Source: Baylisascaris procyonis
Taxonomy: Eukaryota > Nematoda > Chromadorea > Rhabditida > Ascarididae
DNA: 64,000 nt
Direction: 5' to 3'
Assembly (NCBI GenBank): GCA_037389465.1
Contig: JAZARR010000083.1
Location: 37,096-101,095, forward strand
Below, one piece after another: positions 27,416-40,222 of the stretch. Position numbers and translations under genes: made by a program. Position 1 is the stretch's first letter. Each line of letters begins with the position of its first letter. A model generated the notes under the pieces. It had not been told where the DNA came from. It did no database searches and saw nothing but the letters and a program-made list of their open reading frames with translations.

Positions 27416-28594
27416 CTGCATAAAAATCGAACTCATTTACGGTTTGGTCAACCATATTATTTTCCGGTCTTCTGTGATTTGTATGAAGCACCCGCCACCT
27501 CACACATTTTGTTGCCCTGTGTAGTTGAATCCTTTCGTAATTCGCATTTCAAAAATATCACACCTCGTGTTTAAATATTTCATAATATCCTATAATTTGT
27601 TCACCACTGGACCACTGAAATATGGTAGCAAAATTTTTCATTCTCGAACTCAAATCAGCACTCATTTAAATTCATCAAAAAGAAGTGGTACCCTCCTAAA
27701 ACATAAGTGTACCTAAAACATGCGCATATTTTACGATCAAATAAGCAAGAAAAGCAGTTCTCTTGTATTCACATAGCAGAAGATCTGTTCAAGGGATCAA
27801 TTCAGATGAAATATATATGCATTATTTCCATGTGTCCATATCTACTGACGATTGACTGGCTTCATTAGAACGGGATTTCAGAAGTGTTGGCGGTCCCGGG
27901 ATACCTTCCTGTTTGGATTTATCTGACACTTATGGCGCAGACAGATCTATGCGCATTTATCAAAATAGGCCTGTGTGTGGTTGTTAGCAAATTTAATTTG
28001 CTGATGCCGTAATTAACTTACTGTTGAGTTATTGCATGTCAGGAAGAGGAATTACGCGTGTTATTATGCTCAACTATCATTTTTGAAAAGTGTTACAGAC
28101 ATTTAAAGGGGCCGAAAAATTTCCATAGACGTTGCAGTTGTTGATTTATAGTTTGCATCGATCCAGCTGGCAGAAAATTTCCAAACCAGTGTTCCCAATC
28201 TACCATCACTTTTCAACCACTTAAAAGGATGATTCGCTAGTTCCAAAGTTTCGAAAGTCATTATATTCTGATCTGCAGCTCTGGAATTTCTTCAGCTAGA
28301 TGGCATTGTACCTTAGGGCACCAAAAGTTTCGTAAACTATGACACAAGGTACTGCAGCTACTCGAAAATTTCATTATTATAATATAATATTATAACGTAT
28401 ATTATAATATGTCCTACGGTCGCAAAGATTTCATAAACTGCACTATATTGTGTTCAACTTTCCCTAAAATAAAAAGTGGACTTACTGCCGCAAGGTATTG
28501 TTATAGATTATGATGTAAGATATCAGCACTGCTATTAGTAAGAATGAGTGAACACGGTTCTGTTCAGTGATCGGGAAAAGCCCGCAGAACGAGA

Positions 28595-28744
28595 ATGGCT
28601 ACCGGTACGCTCCGACGAAATATTTTGTTGCTTGCAGCGTTTCTGATTCTTTGCAATACAAAAATGCGTGAGGACAATCACATATCGTTCCATCACAGAG
28701 ACCGTTCGGGCATTTGCCGAGCGCTGCTGCTGTTGTGTGACTAA
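28595..28744 (+). CDS. Short ORF with signal-peptide-like start (alternative to the antisense EGF-like exon)
   Basis: A 49-codon ORF from ATG to TAA: MATGTLRRNILLLAAFLILC, then a polar His/Arg stretch and CRALLLLCD. It looks like a pre-peptide, and a CCCGCAG lies 7 bases upstream of the ATG. It is fully antisense to the EGF-like exon at 28599-28740, so one of the two is probably a mirror artefact. The minus reading is preferred for its cysteine spacing. Confidence 0.22.
   Translation: MATGTLRRNILLLAAFLILCNTKMREDNHISFHHRDRSGICRALLLLCD
28599..28740 (-). CDS. EGF-like terminal exon
   Basis: Minus strand, from a possible acceptor CCCGTTAG to a TAG at 28599. It contains CPNGLC-DGTIC-DC-PHAFLYC, spacing C-x4-C-x4-C-x-C-x6-C, which fits an EGF-like or EB-type module. 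A 24-residue tail follows to the stop. It would accept a phase-2 donor; the only one close by (28768) would leave an intron of about 28 bases, which is too short, so its partner is unresolved. Confidence 0.42.
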
Positions 28745-28890
28745 CGGGACGTTTGATTTGCACTTAACCCAACATCGCTAACGAAGTCCACGATGGTGGC
28801 TTGAAGACATATAGTTCCACAATTTTTTCTCAGTGCAGTAATCGCTAATTGCTGAAGCGAATCTCTTACACTTTGCTTACCTTTTCGTGG
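28741..28890 (-). CDS. Family X-like exon with C-x3-C
   Basis: Minus strand from acceptor CGCCTACAG (or CGCTTCAG at 28850) to a stop at 28741, or to a donor GG|GTTAAG at 28768. Reads RDSLQQLAITALRKNCGTIC followed by LQATIVDFVSDVG. C-x3-C plus a hydrophobic helix matches exon 1 of the 70-2062 gene and exons 3-5 of the 14887-18854 gene. This points to a third family locus. Confidence 0.4.
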   Translation of the reverse strand, partial: PRKGKQSVRDSLQQLAITALRKNCGTICLQATIVDFVSDVGLSANQTSR

Positions 28891-28956
28891 CTGTAGGCGG
28901 TCTTTGGAAGTATTATCGATATGATGAAGTGTGATGCAAAATTTGGAGTCCTTACC

Positions 28957-29070
28957 TTCAAAAGCTTTCCACTCTAGACGCAGCCCCAGTATCGCTATTG
29001 TTTGAAACAGTTGAGAGCAGCAATCGATCAAAGCCACTCCTATATAAACACATCGAAGCCACTCCTATAG
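28957..29070 (-). pseudogene. Possible family X exon with an in-frame stop where Cys is expected
   Basis: After TTTATAG the minus strand reads CLYRSGFDRLLLSTVSNNSD then TGAASRVESF, and then TGA directly before AG|GTAAGG. In paralogues this position is the closing Cys (FC). A single base change from a TGY codon would explain the stop, so this may be a decayed exon. A second frame from GAG at 29064 is also open (IDCCSQLFQTIAILGLRLEW) and cannot be excluded. Join to the next exon is unresolved in either frame. Confidence 0.27.
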
Positions 29071-29099
29071 ACATCTATAAATTTTCAATTACAAAGTTT

Positions 29100-29300
29100 T
29101 TAAAGAAAGCAAAGGAAGATAAGAAGGAATAACTTGTAAAAAAATCTTGAGCAGGCCGTACTAAACAAACTCATTATAGAACATCTGTCGGAAACAAATA
29201 TCGTTGAATCATTTCTGATTTTTTTTTCATAATGAACTCTAAGACTTGCAGGCGCCACGCGCCATTCGCACTTCTGTTCCCCATCTGTGGAACTCGCCCA
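29100..29300 (-). CDS. C-terminal exon with GPI-type tail (family X-like)
   Basis: Minus strand, acceptor GTGTTCCAG, 67 codons in phase 0 to TAA. It starts WASSTDGEQKCEWRV, sharing the CEW motif that opens the last exon of the 14887-18854 gene. It ends in a strongly hydrophobic tail (FFYKLFLLIFLCFL) directly before the stop. That layout (Cys, polar spacer, hydrophobic end) is typical of a GPI-anchor signal or a tail anchor. Its upstream exons are not resolved. Confidence 0.42.
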   Translation of the reverse strand, partial: WASSTDGEQKCEWRVAPASLRVHYEKKIRNDSTIFVSDRCSIMSLFSTACSRFFYKLFLLIFLCFL

Positions 29301-29942
29301 CTGGAACACAATAGGGCATTATCACAGTATCTTACCGCATCATCCTGCAAACGGATCCTGTTCATTCATAAGGAGTTATGAAAAGAAATTCTACAGTAGC
29401 TGCATCGAATCGAACATGCCATCATGCCTGCGCAAACGCTTTTTTTATTTTTAAATCGGTTACTGTTGGAATGTTGGGTGATTAGGGGTGTTTATTACAA
29501 GTTCAACCTCCTCTACTTCTCCTCTTTCTCCCCCCCTCCCCCATCCCCCACTTCCGGAGAAGAAAGAACGGAGGTGTTAATGCCTAACAATATGTCATTT
29601 TAAAGCCTCTCGCTGATGGAGTCTATTTATACAGGATTGATGCTTTGCGGGATATGTGCGCTATGCTCGTAAATAATATTTCGAACAAATTGTGTGGAAA
29701 CTCAGAGCTAGGAATGGAGAGGACGTCTATGTAAGAGATTGCATGGCCATCAACGGAGGGAGCTATGTTCAAGGGAGGAAGCTATGTTCATCTGCGATCA
29801 AAAAACTTATCTAGTAGTTATTACAGGGAAGATCATTCTAGCTGTTATTTGCATGTTTAAGTAATATATAAATATCTATACTACATTCATTAAAACAGAA
29901 ATATTTTGGATAAGATAATTCCTTTGCGTTATACGGCAACGT

Positions 29943-30165
29943 CTATAGGAACGGAGAGACCAACTTCGATAAGCTGAAATAACAGTTCACATAGAAAACG
30001 CTAAGGAGAAGGAAAACGTTATGAGATATTTGAGCGGTCTCAAATCGGTGAGCTGTTCCGTCAGATGCAGAATGCAGTTCAGGGGACAGTACATAGATCT
30101 CTTTATGCAATAGTTCGTTGCATTGAATTTCTCGACATTGGCCCCACTCATAATGCTTGTTGATA
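29943..30165 (-). CDS. Second C-terminal exon with hydrophobic tail (family X-like)
   Basis: The minus strand is open through HYEWGQCREIQCNELLHKE, a polar stretch (HSASDGTAHRFETAQ) and a hydrophobic tail (NVFLLLSVFYVNCYFSL) to TAG. EW-x2-C matches EW-x3-C in the last exon of the 14887-18854 gene. The acceptor is unclear. It lies about 640 bases upstream of the other tail exon (29100-29300), so the two could be alternative last exons of one gene or ends of two tandem genes. Confidence 0.4.
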
Positions 30166-31544
30166 TATATTTTTGAGTGCATCATGTTTTGCAACTTTTA
30201 TATTCATTACTTCCACTACTTTATTGTTGAATATATTATAAGCAAAGAAGATTCGACTTCACGTGCAGAAATTATTAAATGTCCTTCTCATTGTAACGAG
30301 AAAAAAGTATTATTCGAGAACTATCGAGAGCCAATTATGGCGAGAACTTTGGAAGCTTTAGTGATAAGTTTGGTGCTTGCTTTTGGGCCCAAGAGGGTTG
30401 CAAAACTAGAAATTATCCCGACGACTCCTAAACTTCATTCTGACCTCGACAACAATTCTGTTACTCGCCTCCAAGAAAAAATGCCCTATTTTGAAGAGTT
30501 TCAAACAAGTTGCATCAGATAAGCGCATCGTTACTTAAATTCATTAGGAGAGAGAAGTGTCTACATGTTGTCGACAGTTCCTTTCACACGTCCTGCTTGA
30601 GCCTAAACGGAAACAACTTTTTGAGCATGTAGTGGAATCTCACGGAAATTTTAGGTTTGTCATTGACGAAACGCACGGTATCCACATCTATTCGTAACAC
30701 TGTTGATATATTTTCCTAGAAGGTTTTCATGTTTTTCTCTGCCACCTTTTTCCAAATTACCTACATAGAGGTCGTCCACTTCCTCTTTTCCCGGTCCTGT
30801 ACAGGGCTATCAGCTGGTGCTTGAGTTTCATAAGAGTTCCATGATAATGGACTTATATTCGTATTTCTTTTTTTTGCTGAAATTAGTCATATTCCATGTT
30901 CCTCTTCTCTTTTCTCTCCTTCATCCAGGAACCGCTTCCTCAGTTCAAAGTTTTGGTATGTGAACACTGTGATTCATAGCACAGTTGTGCTCGACAAGTT
31001 CCTTACAGACATATGTGTTGGATCGTTTTGCAAGAACAGATTGTTGGATATTCGGCATTTTTCAAAAGAGAAGAATTGTCTCTTTCCAAAACCGGATCCT
31101 AGTAGTAGGACTGTTTTTTCCCATCGAAAGACGTTCTCAAACTATTCGCCTATGTGCGTGGATCAAGCAAACCGATTAAAAGATCACGCAGCATTCATTT
31201 GCAGAACAACTTTCTGCGATGTTTTAAAGCAACACTTTGCCTGTTACAAGTGTTTCTTTGCTACGATTGAGTTCTTTTCCGCAGATATATATTCCTCTAT
31301 CGTCACATAACTAGTTACGCTTTGTCATTTCACGTTCTTGTTTTTTCTTTCGTTTCGTAATCTCTCTTACCCGATCTTTTTCATGCAGTTCTTTTTGTCA
31401 CATTTCACAAGATGACTGAATTCAAATCTCGGTTTCTTAATCGAACTGAATATCTACTCACTCACACTTACTTCACGTCTGTAGCAGAAAAAAAGCTTCC
31501 ATTATGTTCTTGGTATTATAAGAATGTAATATCGCTATTGTTTA
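30166..31544. other. No resolved gene; Cys-containing plus ORFs
   Basis: Should hold upstream exons of the minus-strand family X-like locus, but none could be fixed. Plus ORFs at 30157-30522 and 30960-31310 are long but lack clear splice context. Confidence 0.3.
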
Positions 31545-32484
<940 letters not shown>

Positions 32485-32647
32485 AATTATTATTATCATT
32501 ATTATCATTATCTTCATTATTATCATTATTATCATTATTATCATTATTATCATTATTATCATTATTATCATTATTATCATTATTATCATTATTATCACTA
32601 TTATCACTATTATCACTATTATCATTATTATCATTATTATCATTATC
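32485..32647. repeat. (ATTATC)n microsatellite
   Basis: A hexamer derivative of the neighbouring ATT tract, about 25 units with a few ACTATT variants. It probably arose by a point change in the triplet that then spread. Confidence 0.95.
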
Positions 32648-35397
32648 AATCGCTTTATGGCTGCGGCTAGCGGTAATGTTATCCTTTTTTTAAAGATTCC
32701 TATGTATACATAGTTATTGTCTGCGCTCCTTAATCTGCTCAGCGTTCTCGCTGTTGTTGTTAGAATAGTTACATGGGGCATGACTGGGCTAATTAAACGT
32801 TCCCTGTGGTAAATAATCTTCAGTCCGATTTCAGTCGCGCAGCGAAATTTTGCTCGATTGAAGTTATTAGTGAGTTTTTTTTTTGTTTTATGTTTTGTTT
32901 AGAGCCGAAATTCGCTTTCGATCGATTCCCATCAAGTGCTTGATCGATGCATCCGATTAGTCTAGAAGTTGTATTGTAGACATGTGCTCAGAATATTGAA
33001 CATGGCCTTTGTTCCTTATTCTCACCGTTTTCGACAACTGCTTTATTTTCATTGTTATAAAGATTCCACTACGGGTATAACAACAGCGTTGTCAGCTTCG
33101 TATATTACGCAACTTGATTACAAGTGCCATATGAATATGCAAGGTTACAATCCTTTACTCGCTTTACTTTACTTTGGAACGTTCATTTCATTTCAATGAG
33201 AAAAGCAGCAGAGGAATCACTGAAATGGCAGTTATTAATGTTCATTGCACTCAAGCGAAAGAAACAATGCCAATGATAATAACATTATTAAATGAAATAA
33301 GCAGAAATTAGAGGAGTTCAAACAAACGCACAATTATTGATGCAATAAAGCATACTTATGAGTACACGAACAACACCAACTCTCAACGCGTTAAATCACT
33401 TTCGATGATTTTGCTTTTCTATTAAAGCTTTGTAGAAAGTGAAATGAGAAAGTAGAAGTGAAATTAATGATGTCTAATGAAATCAATAGAGACACACTAA
33501 TTAAGTCGTCTGCAGAAAGTTGAGTTCTTTTTTCTGTTTCATTTCATTGTTTCACTCCGTCATGTTTTTTACACTTTTAATACTTAAGAACTTCTGATGC
33601 ACGTTTCTAGTTGCCTTATTTTTTCGAATTTGTTCAAGCTTCTGAGATAGATTGTGAGCATTAAGCACCTGAAAACATATGACAATTACTCGGCCTTGCT
33701 GAAAAAGAAATTTATAGACTTTTCTAGATGGTTGTGTTTATTGCTTTTTCTGTATGGGGCTGAAATGTTCTTAACGCTCTGCCCTTGAGTTCTAAGCTGA
33801 ATTATGCATGAAACAAGAGGATGTTCTGCTACGATGTAAAGTTAAACAATCGTTCACTGATCTCACCATCTACGATAAGATGACTTCTGAAAATTGAACA
33901 AATAAGCTTGAAGAATGGGAAATTCACGTAGGATCAAATACGCACTTCTCATCGGCGAAGGTTGGAAGAGTGCTTCTGTTGCACACCTTTTTTCGCTGTT
34001 TCTCCCTTACTGTTCCCCTCCTCTCCTCGAGCGCACTTCTGACTGCTCCTATCGCAATCTCCCCTCATATGCGCTAGAGAATGATAGTTAAATTTACAAT
34101 TTGCGATAAAAATTTCATGAATATTTTTTCATATGAGTAATTTAGTGGTCTGGAATGAGTAATTACAACAACCATAGACATGAGTAATAATTCATTAGTG
34201 TGGAAATGAAACGCTTGCCAGTGAATTAATTTGTTTATAACGCCGCTTTCGCAGCTGTTCTCTTATTTTGTTTGAAGTCGAGAACTGATTAGCTGATATT
34301 AATGTGCTATCAGAGAAGAGCTGAACACGAAATGAACATTTGAAGTGAAGTTTGCAAGTGGGATTCCTTGCGTGCAATTGCATGATAATGACCGCAATTA
34401 GAGTGCCGATAATAGTAAAACGCAACGAATGTTTAACAATTCAATGATTCGGTAATTTGCAATTAGAATATTCGTGCAAATAAAATTTGAAATATTATAA
34501 AACGCTCTTGCCCAAGATTTATATTTCTCAACTTAATTTTTAACACTATGAACAATTATTCATTTCTCTTAAGGACGTTAACGCGACGTAGTGATTTTGA
34601 ATACGATAAATAGAGTCTGAGCATTTCTGCTTTAATTCATATTCCAATAAAATACGATGATCTCTTTGCATCATATACCAGGGTAAAATCATGAGGCACA
34701 TATTTTTTCCTCCGACCGAATCGATAAAGGAAAGCTTCCTGCTAATGACTTTCATTCTAAGAGTGGATTAGTGGGTGGAACATTGAATGAAGATCAGATA
34801 TGGGCAGTAGCGAATGAATTGTGTGAAACGAAAGAGAGGAACAATGGCAGAATTGGAGGCGAGAAGAGGAAAAACTCATTGCTTTGAGGACCTCGCAGGT
34901 GATTGTACAGCCGAATCGGAAAGTGTCATGGAACGCTGCATTGCCGAAACGACAAAACGCAAAGGTGTATTCGATGAGAGTGGCAAGTCTTCTAAGCTGG
35001 CCTTTGATGGAACATTCACTTGAAATTCACCTGAATATGCAAGTCGCTTTAAATCAACTTTACACTAGTATATTTCGCTCATTTTGATTAGCTGAAAATC
35101 TGAAAAGGAAACGTCGTGTCAACACTCGGCTTCAATTTTTGGATAAACTGCGTTTCTCTATTCACTCCAACCGTATATACGTTCATTTCAATAGCAGTGT
35201 TTCAAAAGTAATTTCCTGCAAGAACATACCCAATTAATTACATATCGGATGGAGTTTTGAGGGGAACGGGTGTGAGTGTGATCGTCGACCATACACTTTG
35301 AACATAATCCGCCGGAAACGTTAGTTCTGGTAGAAGCATTAATTTCATTGGTCACATTTCTTGTATAGTGCATGGCCTATGGGGTTGTCCATGGCCA
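32648..35397. other. Intergenic; ambiguous exon at about 34.9 kb
   Basis: AT-rich. Around 34850-35020 both strands look coding: plus reads MAELEARRGKTHCFEDLAGDC, and minus reads IEYTFAFCRFGNAAFHDTFR up to a donor at 34892. I cannot decide between them, so neither is called. Confidence 0.3.
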
Positions 35398-36991
35398 CTA
35401 TAGAGCATATTCACCACTCGTTACATATCCATGAAGGATGTTGTCCTCGGTGGCATTCTTAAGTCCGATAAAGTTATGAATAAGTCGATTACCTGGTGCA
35501 TTCGAGTTTCCGGCAGGACGGTAAAAGGCGACGATTGCAATACAATTTTTCGATGTGTTCCAGCATCGAGCGATACCCATTTCGAACGTCTCTTTCCACA
35601 CGATTTGAGTGAAATGTTGGGTGCCTGAAAAAACGTTTCGATGCAAAAATTCTCAAAAGACCGATTTACGATGGCTGTGAAAACCACCTCTTATCTTGAG
35701 AGTTTAACTCTTTGAAGTTCGAATACAGTGCCCCATGATATGCAGCCTAGAAAAGTGAAAGGCTAAGATGTTCTATAGTTTAACACTGAAGAATTTCCAC
35801 GCTCTGAACAAAGTGTTTTCGTTCAAACTTTCTTATATGAGTTTCATATATTGTGTCCTCCCTCCTGGAATTATAGCATGCATACATTATACTATTTCAT
35901 TGGCCTATTTAATTGATCGATGAAGACATAAACCGGTGTCTTGATATTTTTGTGCCACACACAAATTTCATCTACCCAATTCTCGGCGCTTGACGCTTTA
36001 TGATTTTTTTCGCTTTCGAGAAGGAATAAATATCCAACTCTTAATGATGTGCGTAAATGTTTGCATGAATCTTGGAACTATCCATAAAAAATAGTTAACG
36101 ATCAAACAGCTGAGCATCGCGATATATGCTAATGACAAAATGTACCGTTCTGTAACATATGACATTTGAAAAAACTCACTTGGATGCCATCGTGGCCTTT
36201 CGAAATCAAAATTTTCCGCCTCATCTGCCCAAAAGTCTGTTATTTCAACTCCGGATGGTAAATGTGTTTGCTCGTCTGCCATTGATAACCGGATGTTTTC
36301 ACCTATGCCTGCAAAGTACATGAGATCTTTTTGAAGGAAATATGGAACTGCTGGTGGAAAAACAATTATTTTTAAAACTACCTCATTTCAGATTCTCGAT
36401 TTATATTCGTGGATTTCGCTTACTCTTCTGCTGATTGCGTCAATTTAAGACTCGATGCATTAGAAGGGGCAAGCTGATAAGAATAAAGTAATATGCAGAA
36501 AAACACTTCGCTCTCAAAGCACCGTCTGCAGTAGGGCCACTTAATATGGAACAAGTTTCAAATTGGGGTCTTTGCATGTGAACGCATTGCTCAGTAACTT
36601 CGGATGTTCATCGGCTTCATTCAATTTGTACGCAATCTGGTGGCTGTGCAACGTGACCAAACTGAGACACTTACTTCTTGACATATATGCGAAGCCATTA
36701 CTGATTAAAAACGAGCGAATGATATCGTAAAACAAATACTAGGATACCGCTTACCGGGTAACTCAGGATAGAGTATACGTCCTCTTTCGGCAAGTTTAAC
36801 AGCCCAAGTATGAGCAAGATCGGAGAGTTCCTGAGACCAGATGAGCGGCTGACAACCGTATTTTGCGCGTACTAAATTATGCGCATCCAAACACTCCCTT
36901 TGAAAATTCACCTCTCCTGAAATTCAACTGCTACAGAAATTTAGCTTCGTCGGTTTTATATTAGCGTACATCGTCATAACTCACTTTTCAT
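35398..36991 (-). CDS. GAPR-1-like CAP (SCP/TAPS) protein
   Basis: Minus-strand exons 36916-36755, 36308-36180 and 35624-35398 chain in phase (2+53+1; 2+42+1; 2+75). A 7-base first exon at 36991-36985 (ATGAAAA|GTGAGT) restores the phase and gives a 174-residue protein starting MKREVNFQRECLDAHNLVR, close in length to GAPR-1. CAP features: AHNLVR near the start, GENI in exon 2, FWADEAENFDF, then QHFTQIVWK and AFYRPAGNSN. There is no signal peptide, so it is the intracellular or peripheral GAPR-1 type rather than the secreted venom-allergen type. The residue before the His of the HFTQ signature is Gln where Gly is usual. A donor-like GTAATC after NAPG could add a different last exon. The first exon is the weakest part. 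Confidence 0.85.
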
Positions 36992-38519
36992 AGGCGCAAT
37001 TCCAGTTAATGATTCCAATAATATTCATAATATACAGTTTATAGACCTAACTTCCGAAATTTCGTTATATTACGATGCAGAAATATTGCGATAAAAATAA
37101 GATTGATAGGTCGTGCAATGAGTGATCATTAAATTATTTATTTGTGTCATTGTTTGCAAAATATGAAGCATTGTGGCATCACCTGAAATCTATTCAATAA
37201 GTGACGTAAGATTCATCTCAATGAATGCAGAATAAGCTGAAGCAGACAAGAAGCATTTCAAAGTGGGCTGCAACTGCGTGTGTGAATAGTGATTTTAATA
37301 ATCGGTATTGCAATCACTGCAATAATTTCACTGCATTAGCAAAATGTTATGTCCGTTTTTCATGAACGATCAATTATTAGCATTGGATCAAATAACACTT
37401 ATTTTTGCTCGTATTTTCCATAGTTTCATATCTCCTCTTTAAATAAACTTATATCGGCAAATGCAATCTTGCGGATTAGAATTGCAAATGCAGCATCCTA
37501 AAAATTCATCTAATTCATTTTGAGCAGATTACACTGCCGATGGAAATTCATTATTCACCAAATATTTCATTTTATGTAACGATGAGAGTTTCGCATTCAT
37601 TATAAAAAAATATTCATGTAAACAAACCGACGGCGACGAATTTCGCTCTTCGTTTAGTATATTTGACATCGGAAATTGTTTGCATCATGTGCTTATCGAG
37701 TTCTTCATCAAAGTGATGCTCTTCACCTAACGATGAGGACGCTCCATCGAGAAAACTGTGGTAATCGTCAAATGTTGAGTCCCTCAAAACATTGCATAAA
37801 ACATATCCATCACCTCGAATAGAACTCCTTCCATTATAAGGCCCCCAAAAAATGGCTTGTTCTCATTGCCTGTGGTGGTTTATATTGTTAATATGACTGC
37901 CAATATTTCTTTTATCATCAGTTCAATTAAATCACCGTCCTGAACACTGCCGCTCTCCCCTCATTTCACCAACACAATTCCCTCCGAACATTTCCACCTT
38001 TCTGCGAAGTCTTACGGCATTTATAGTTTTCTAAGCCTTAACTCCAATAATACGATAAGTTTATATTCCAGTGATCACAAAGTTCTGCTAACAAGTGACG
38101 ATTGTTATTCCTCTCAACTTCAGAGCTATAGTTTGCCAGAATATTTTGTAACGATCATTCGCATGTTTATGGATCTCTCCTCGAAGATGGCAGCAATGAA
38201 ATATGCAGCTAATTATTCAACGACACTGCACTCTCGGGCGGTTTTCCAAGTCTCCCTTGCAAAAGCGCATTTCAACATGCACAGCATTTTGAGGATGTTG
38301 TGTCTTTGCGCGTATACTTGTACATCTATCTGCCACCTTCGACGAGGCATTAAGTGGGAGTGGAGTTACGGAATTTTATAGTGTTCACCACGGGATGACC
38401 TCTTATTCCATATTTCACATTGATCCCTTGGGTCCTCAAGAGTCCTACGATATTAAAATGTACGAAAAATTTCCACGCACTTTTCATCCAGTGAATCAGA
38501 AAAAGGCGAACATTTTGTA
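36992..38519. other. Intergenic between divergent genes
   Basis: Lies between the 5' end of the minus-strand CAP gene and the 5' end of the plus-strand gene at 38527. Both promoters should be here. No exon seen; no element recognised. Confidence 0.4.
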
Positions 38520-38526
38520 GATCTCT

Positions 38527-39470
38527 ATGGGAGATTGGACTAGCCAAAATATGAAGCTATTTTTCCGCATAATTTGCTTATTACTCATGAACTGCGTAAT
38601 TCGCACGGTTCGGTTGCCACTTGAGGGAATTGGAAATTTGCACATCCCATCAACTACTCTGGCACGGTTCGCCACTTTTTCAGATCATCGCATATACGGT
38701 TTGGTTAATAAGTGCGCAATATATACCGTATGGTAAATGGGGAACGTGTAGAAGAAATTTAATGGAAGTGCACTTCTGCATTTTTGTTTTATCTTCTTGT
38801 TTCAGCTATTCACTTCCAACAAACAAGGAAGAATGTGTGACAACACACCTAAGTCTTAACTCAGCCGGCTGCTCACGTCAATCTAGAAGAGACTCGCTTC
38901 CCTATAGCCCAGTGGGTGTGAGGTGGAATTCCCATCGGATGCAAAGTGCATAAAGATTTCAAGCACCTTTAAGTGTAAATAACTTCTTCCGAAAATGAAT
39001 GATTGAGGTAGGGGACAGTATAGGAGAGAGTTCAACAAGTGGGATATATTGGCAGAGCAGCTTCACATTTTAGCTTTAGGAGGTCCCAAGATTAAGCAAC
39101 TAACAGATAGATGCACAAATTCGCACGCATGGATTACTGCATACTTGTGTTTATTTGCGTATGGTCCTAACACCTTTTGCAAGTACAAACTTGCAGAACC
39201 CCATAATCATCGCGATGTATGTGTGGCCATTCAAACAGCCGTTTCTATTTAGTTGCAGTTACGTGCTGGTTAACTGAACGATATCTGTTATTAGAGAATC
39301 GTTTCAAAAAAGTGGCCACTGAAAGCACCCGCAGTAACTCGACGGTACAGGATATATCGAAATATCGAAAGGCGGCAAGTCGGAATGTCTGCCGGCAACG
39401 GTTTCATTACACCATTAGAAAGAATGGTTACCATCTGAGTCTGAAGCAGGCTAAAGAATGCTGGCTGTGA
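38527..39470 (+). CDS. Secreted protein with dibasic site, three exons, family unknown
   Basis: Exon 1 begins at ATG 38527 (or ATG 38551), 6 bases after a TTTTGTAG that may be a trans-splice site. It encodes a signal peptide (MKLFFRIICLLLMNCVIRTV). It ends in phase 2 at 38612 or 38666. Exon 2 starts at 38807 after CTTGTTTCAG (YSLPTNKEECVTTHL, then AGCSRQSRRDSLPYSPV) and ends in phase 1 near 38919. Exon 3 is 39259-39470 after TAGTTGCAG (TCWLTERYLLLENRFKK ... KQAKECWL) and ends in TGA. Phases agree. RQSRR-D is a possible furin-type cleavage site, so a processed peptide or growth-factor-like product is conceivable. No known fold is claimed. Confidence 0.5.
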
Positions 39471-40222
39471 TGTAATCTATATATTTTGAATAGCATTTCC
39501 ACTAAGCGGCCTCTCCCAACCAATGCAAAAGATTTATGGAAACTAAATATTCAAAGCTCTCCCTGTTAGTGGTCCGTTTCACTGCAGGCATAGCCGGTGA
39601 ATGCATGCTGTCGAAGCAATCTTCGAACAACATTTTTCATGAGCGCCGCAAGTCTAAACAAGGTGACTAAGACTTCAAATATTCTCACAACACACTTCAA
39701 CTACTGCTAACAAACAACATCGCGATCAAGATAACAACCAATTGCGGATGATGGGAACAGCGGATTCGAACGACGCTATAAACGCGACGCGACAGTTAAA
39801 TCGGGGCCCAGAAGGATAAATCGACGCTATTCGATGCGCGCTCTCATGCAGCACGATACACGCAAAGAACTTGTGCAAACATCCAACTCGAACACTCTGC
39901 AGCAGCTATCATTTCCGAGCGGTTTGCGCAGTGCATAGTAACTGCCTATCGTCTGACCTCTTGACTTCTATTTTTAAATGACTTCCATATGGCTGGCTGC
40001 TCCTGCAAATGCCACCTAACGGGACTTGAACATTCAAATTGAAAGTAAGGGCTCACCCAGTTAGCTGGGACGATAATCACTTACGTTCTCCTGTAGATGT
40101 CTCTTTTTGACAGGCGTTGTTCTTAGAACAAACGAAATGTTTACACAATGTTAGTACTTGTCCTGATTGATTAATACTTTTGGTTGAGAATGATAGGTGA
40201 TGAGTTGCTTACAATGACATAC
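39471..40222. other. Intergenic or intron, GC-richer island
   Basis: 39700-39960 is richer in CG dinucleotides than its surroundings and has no ORF. It may be within the first intron of the minus-strand gene that starts at 40365, whose further exons were not found. Confidence 0.35.
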
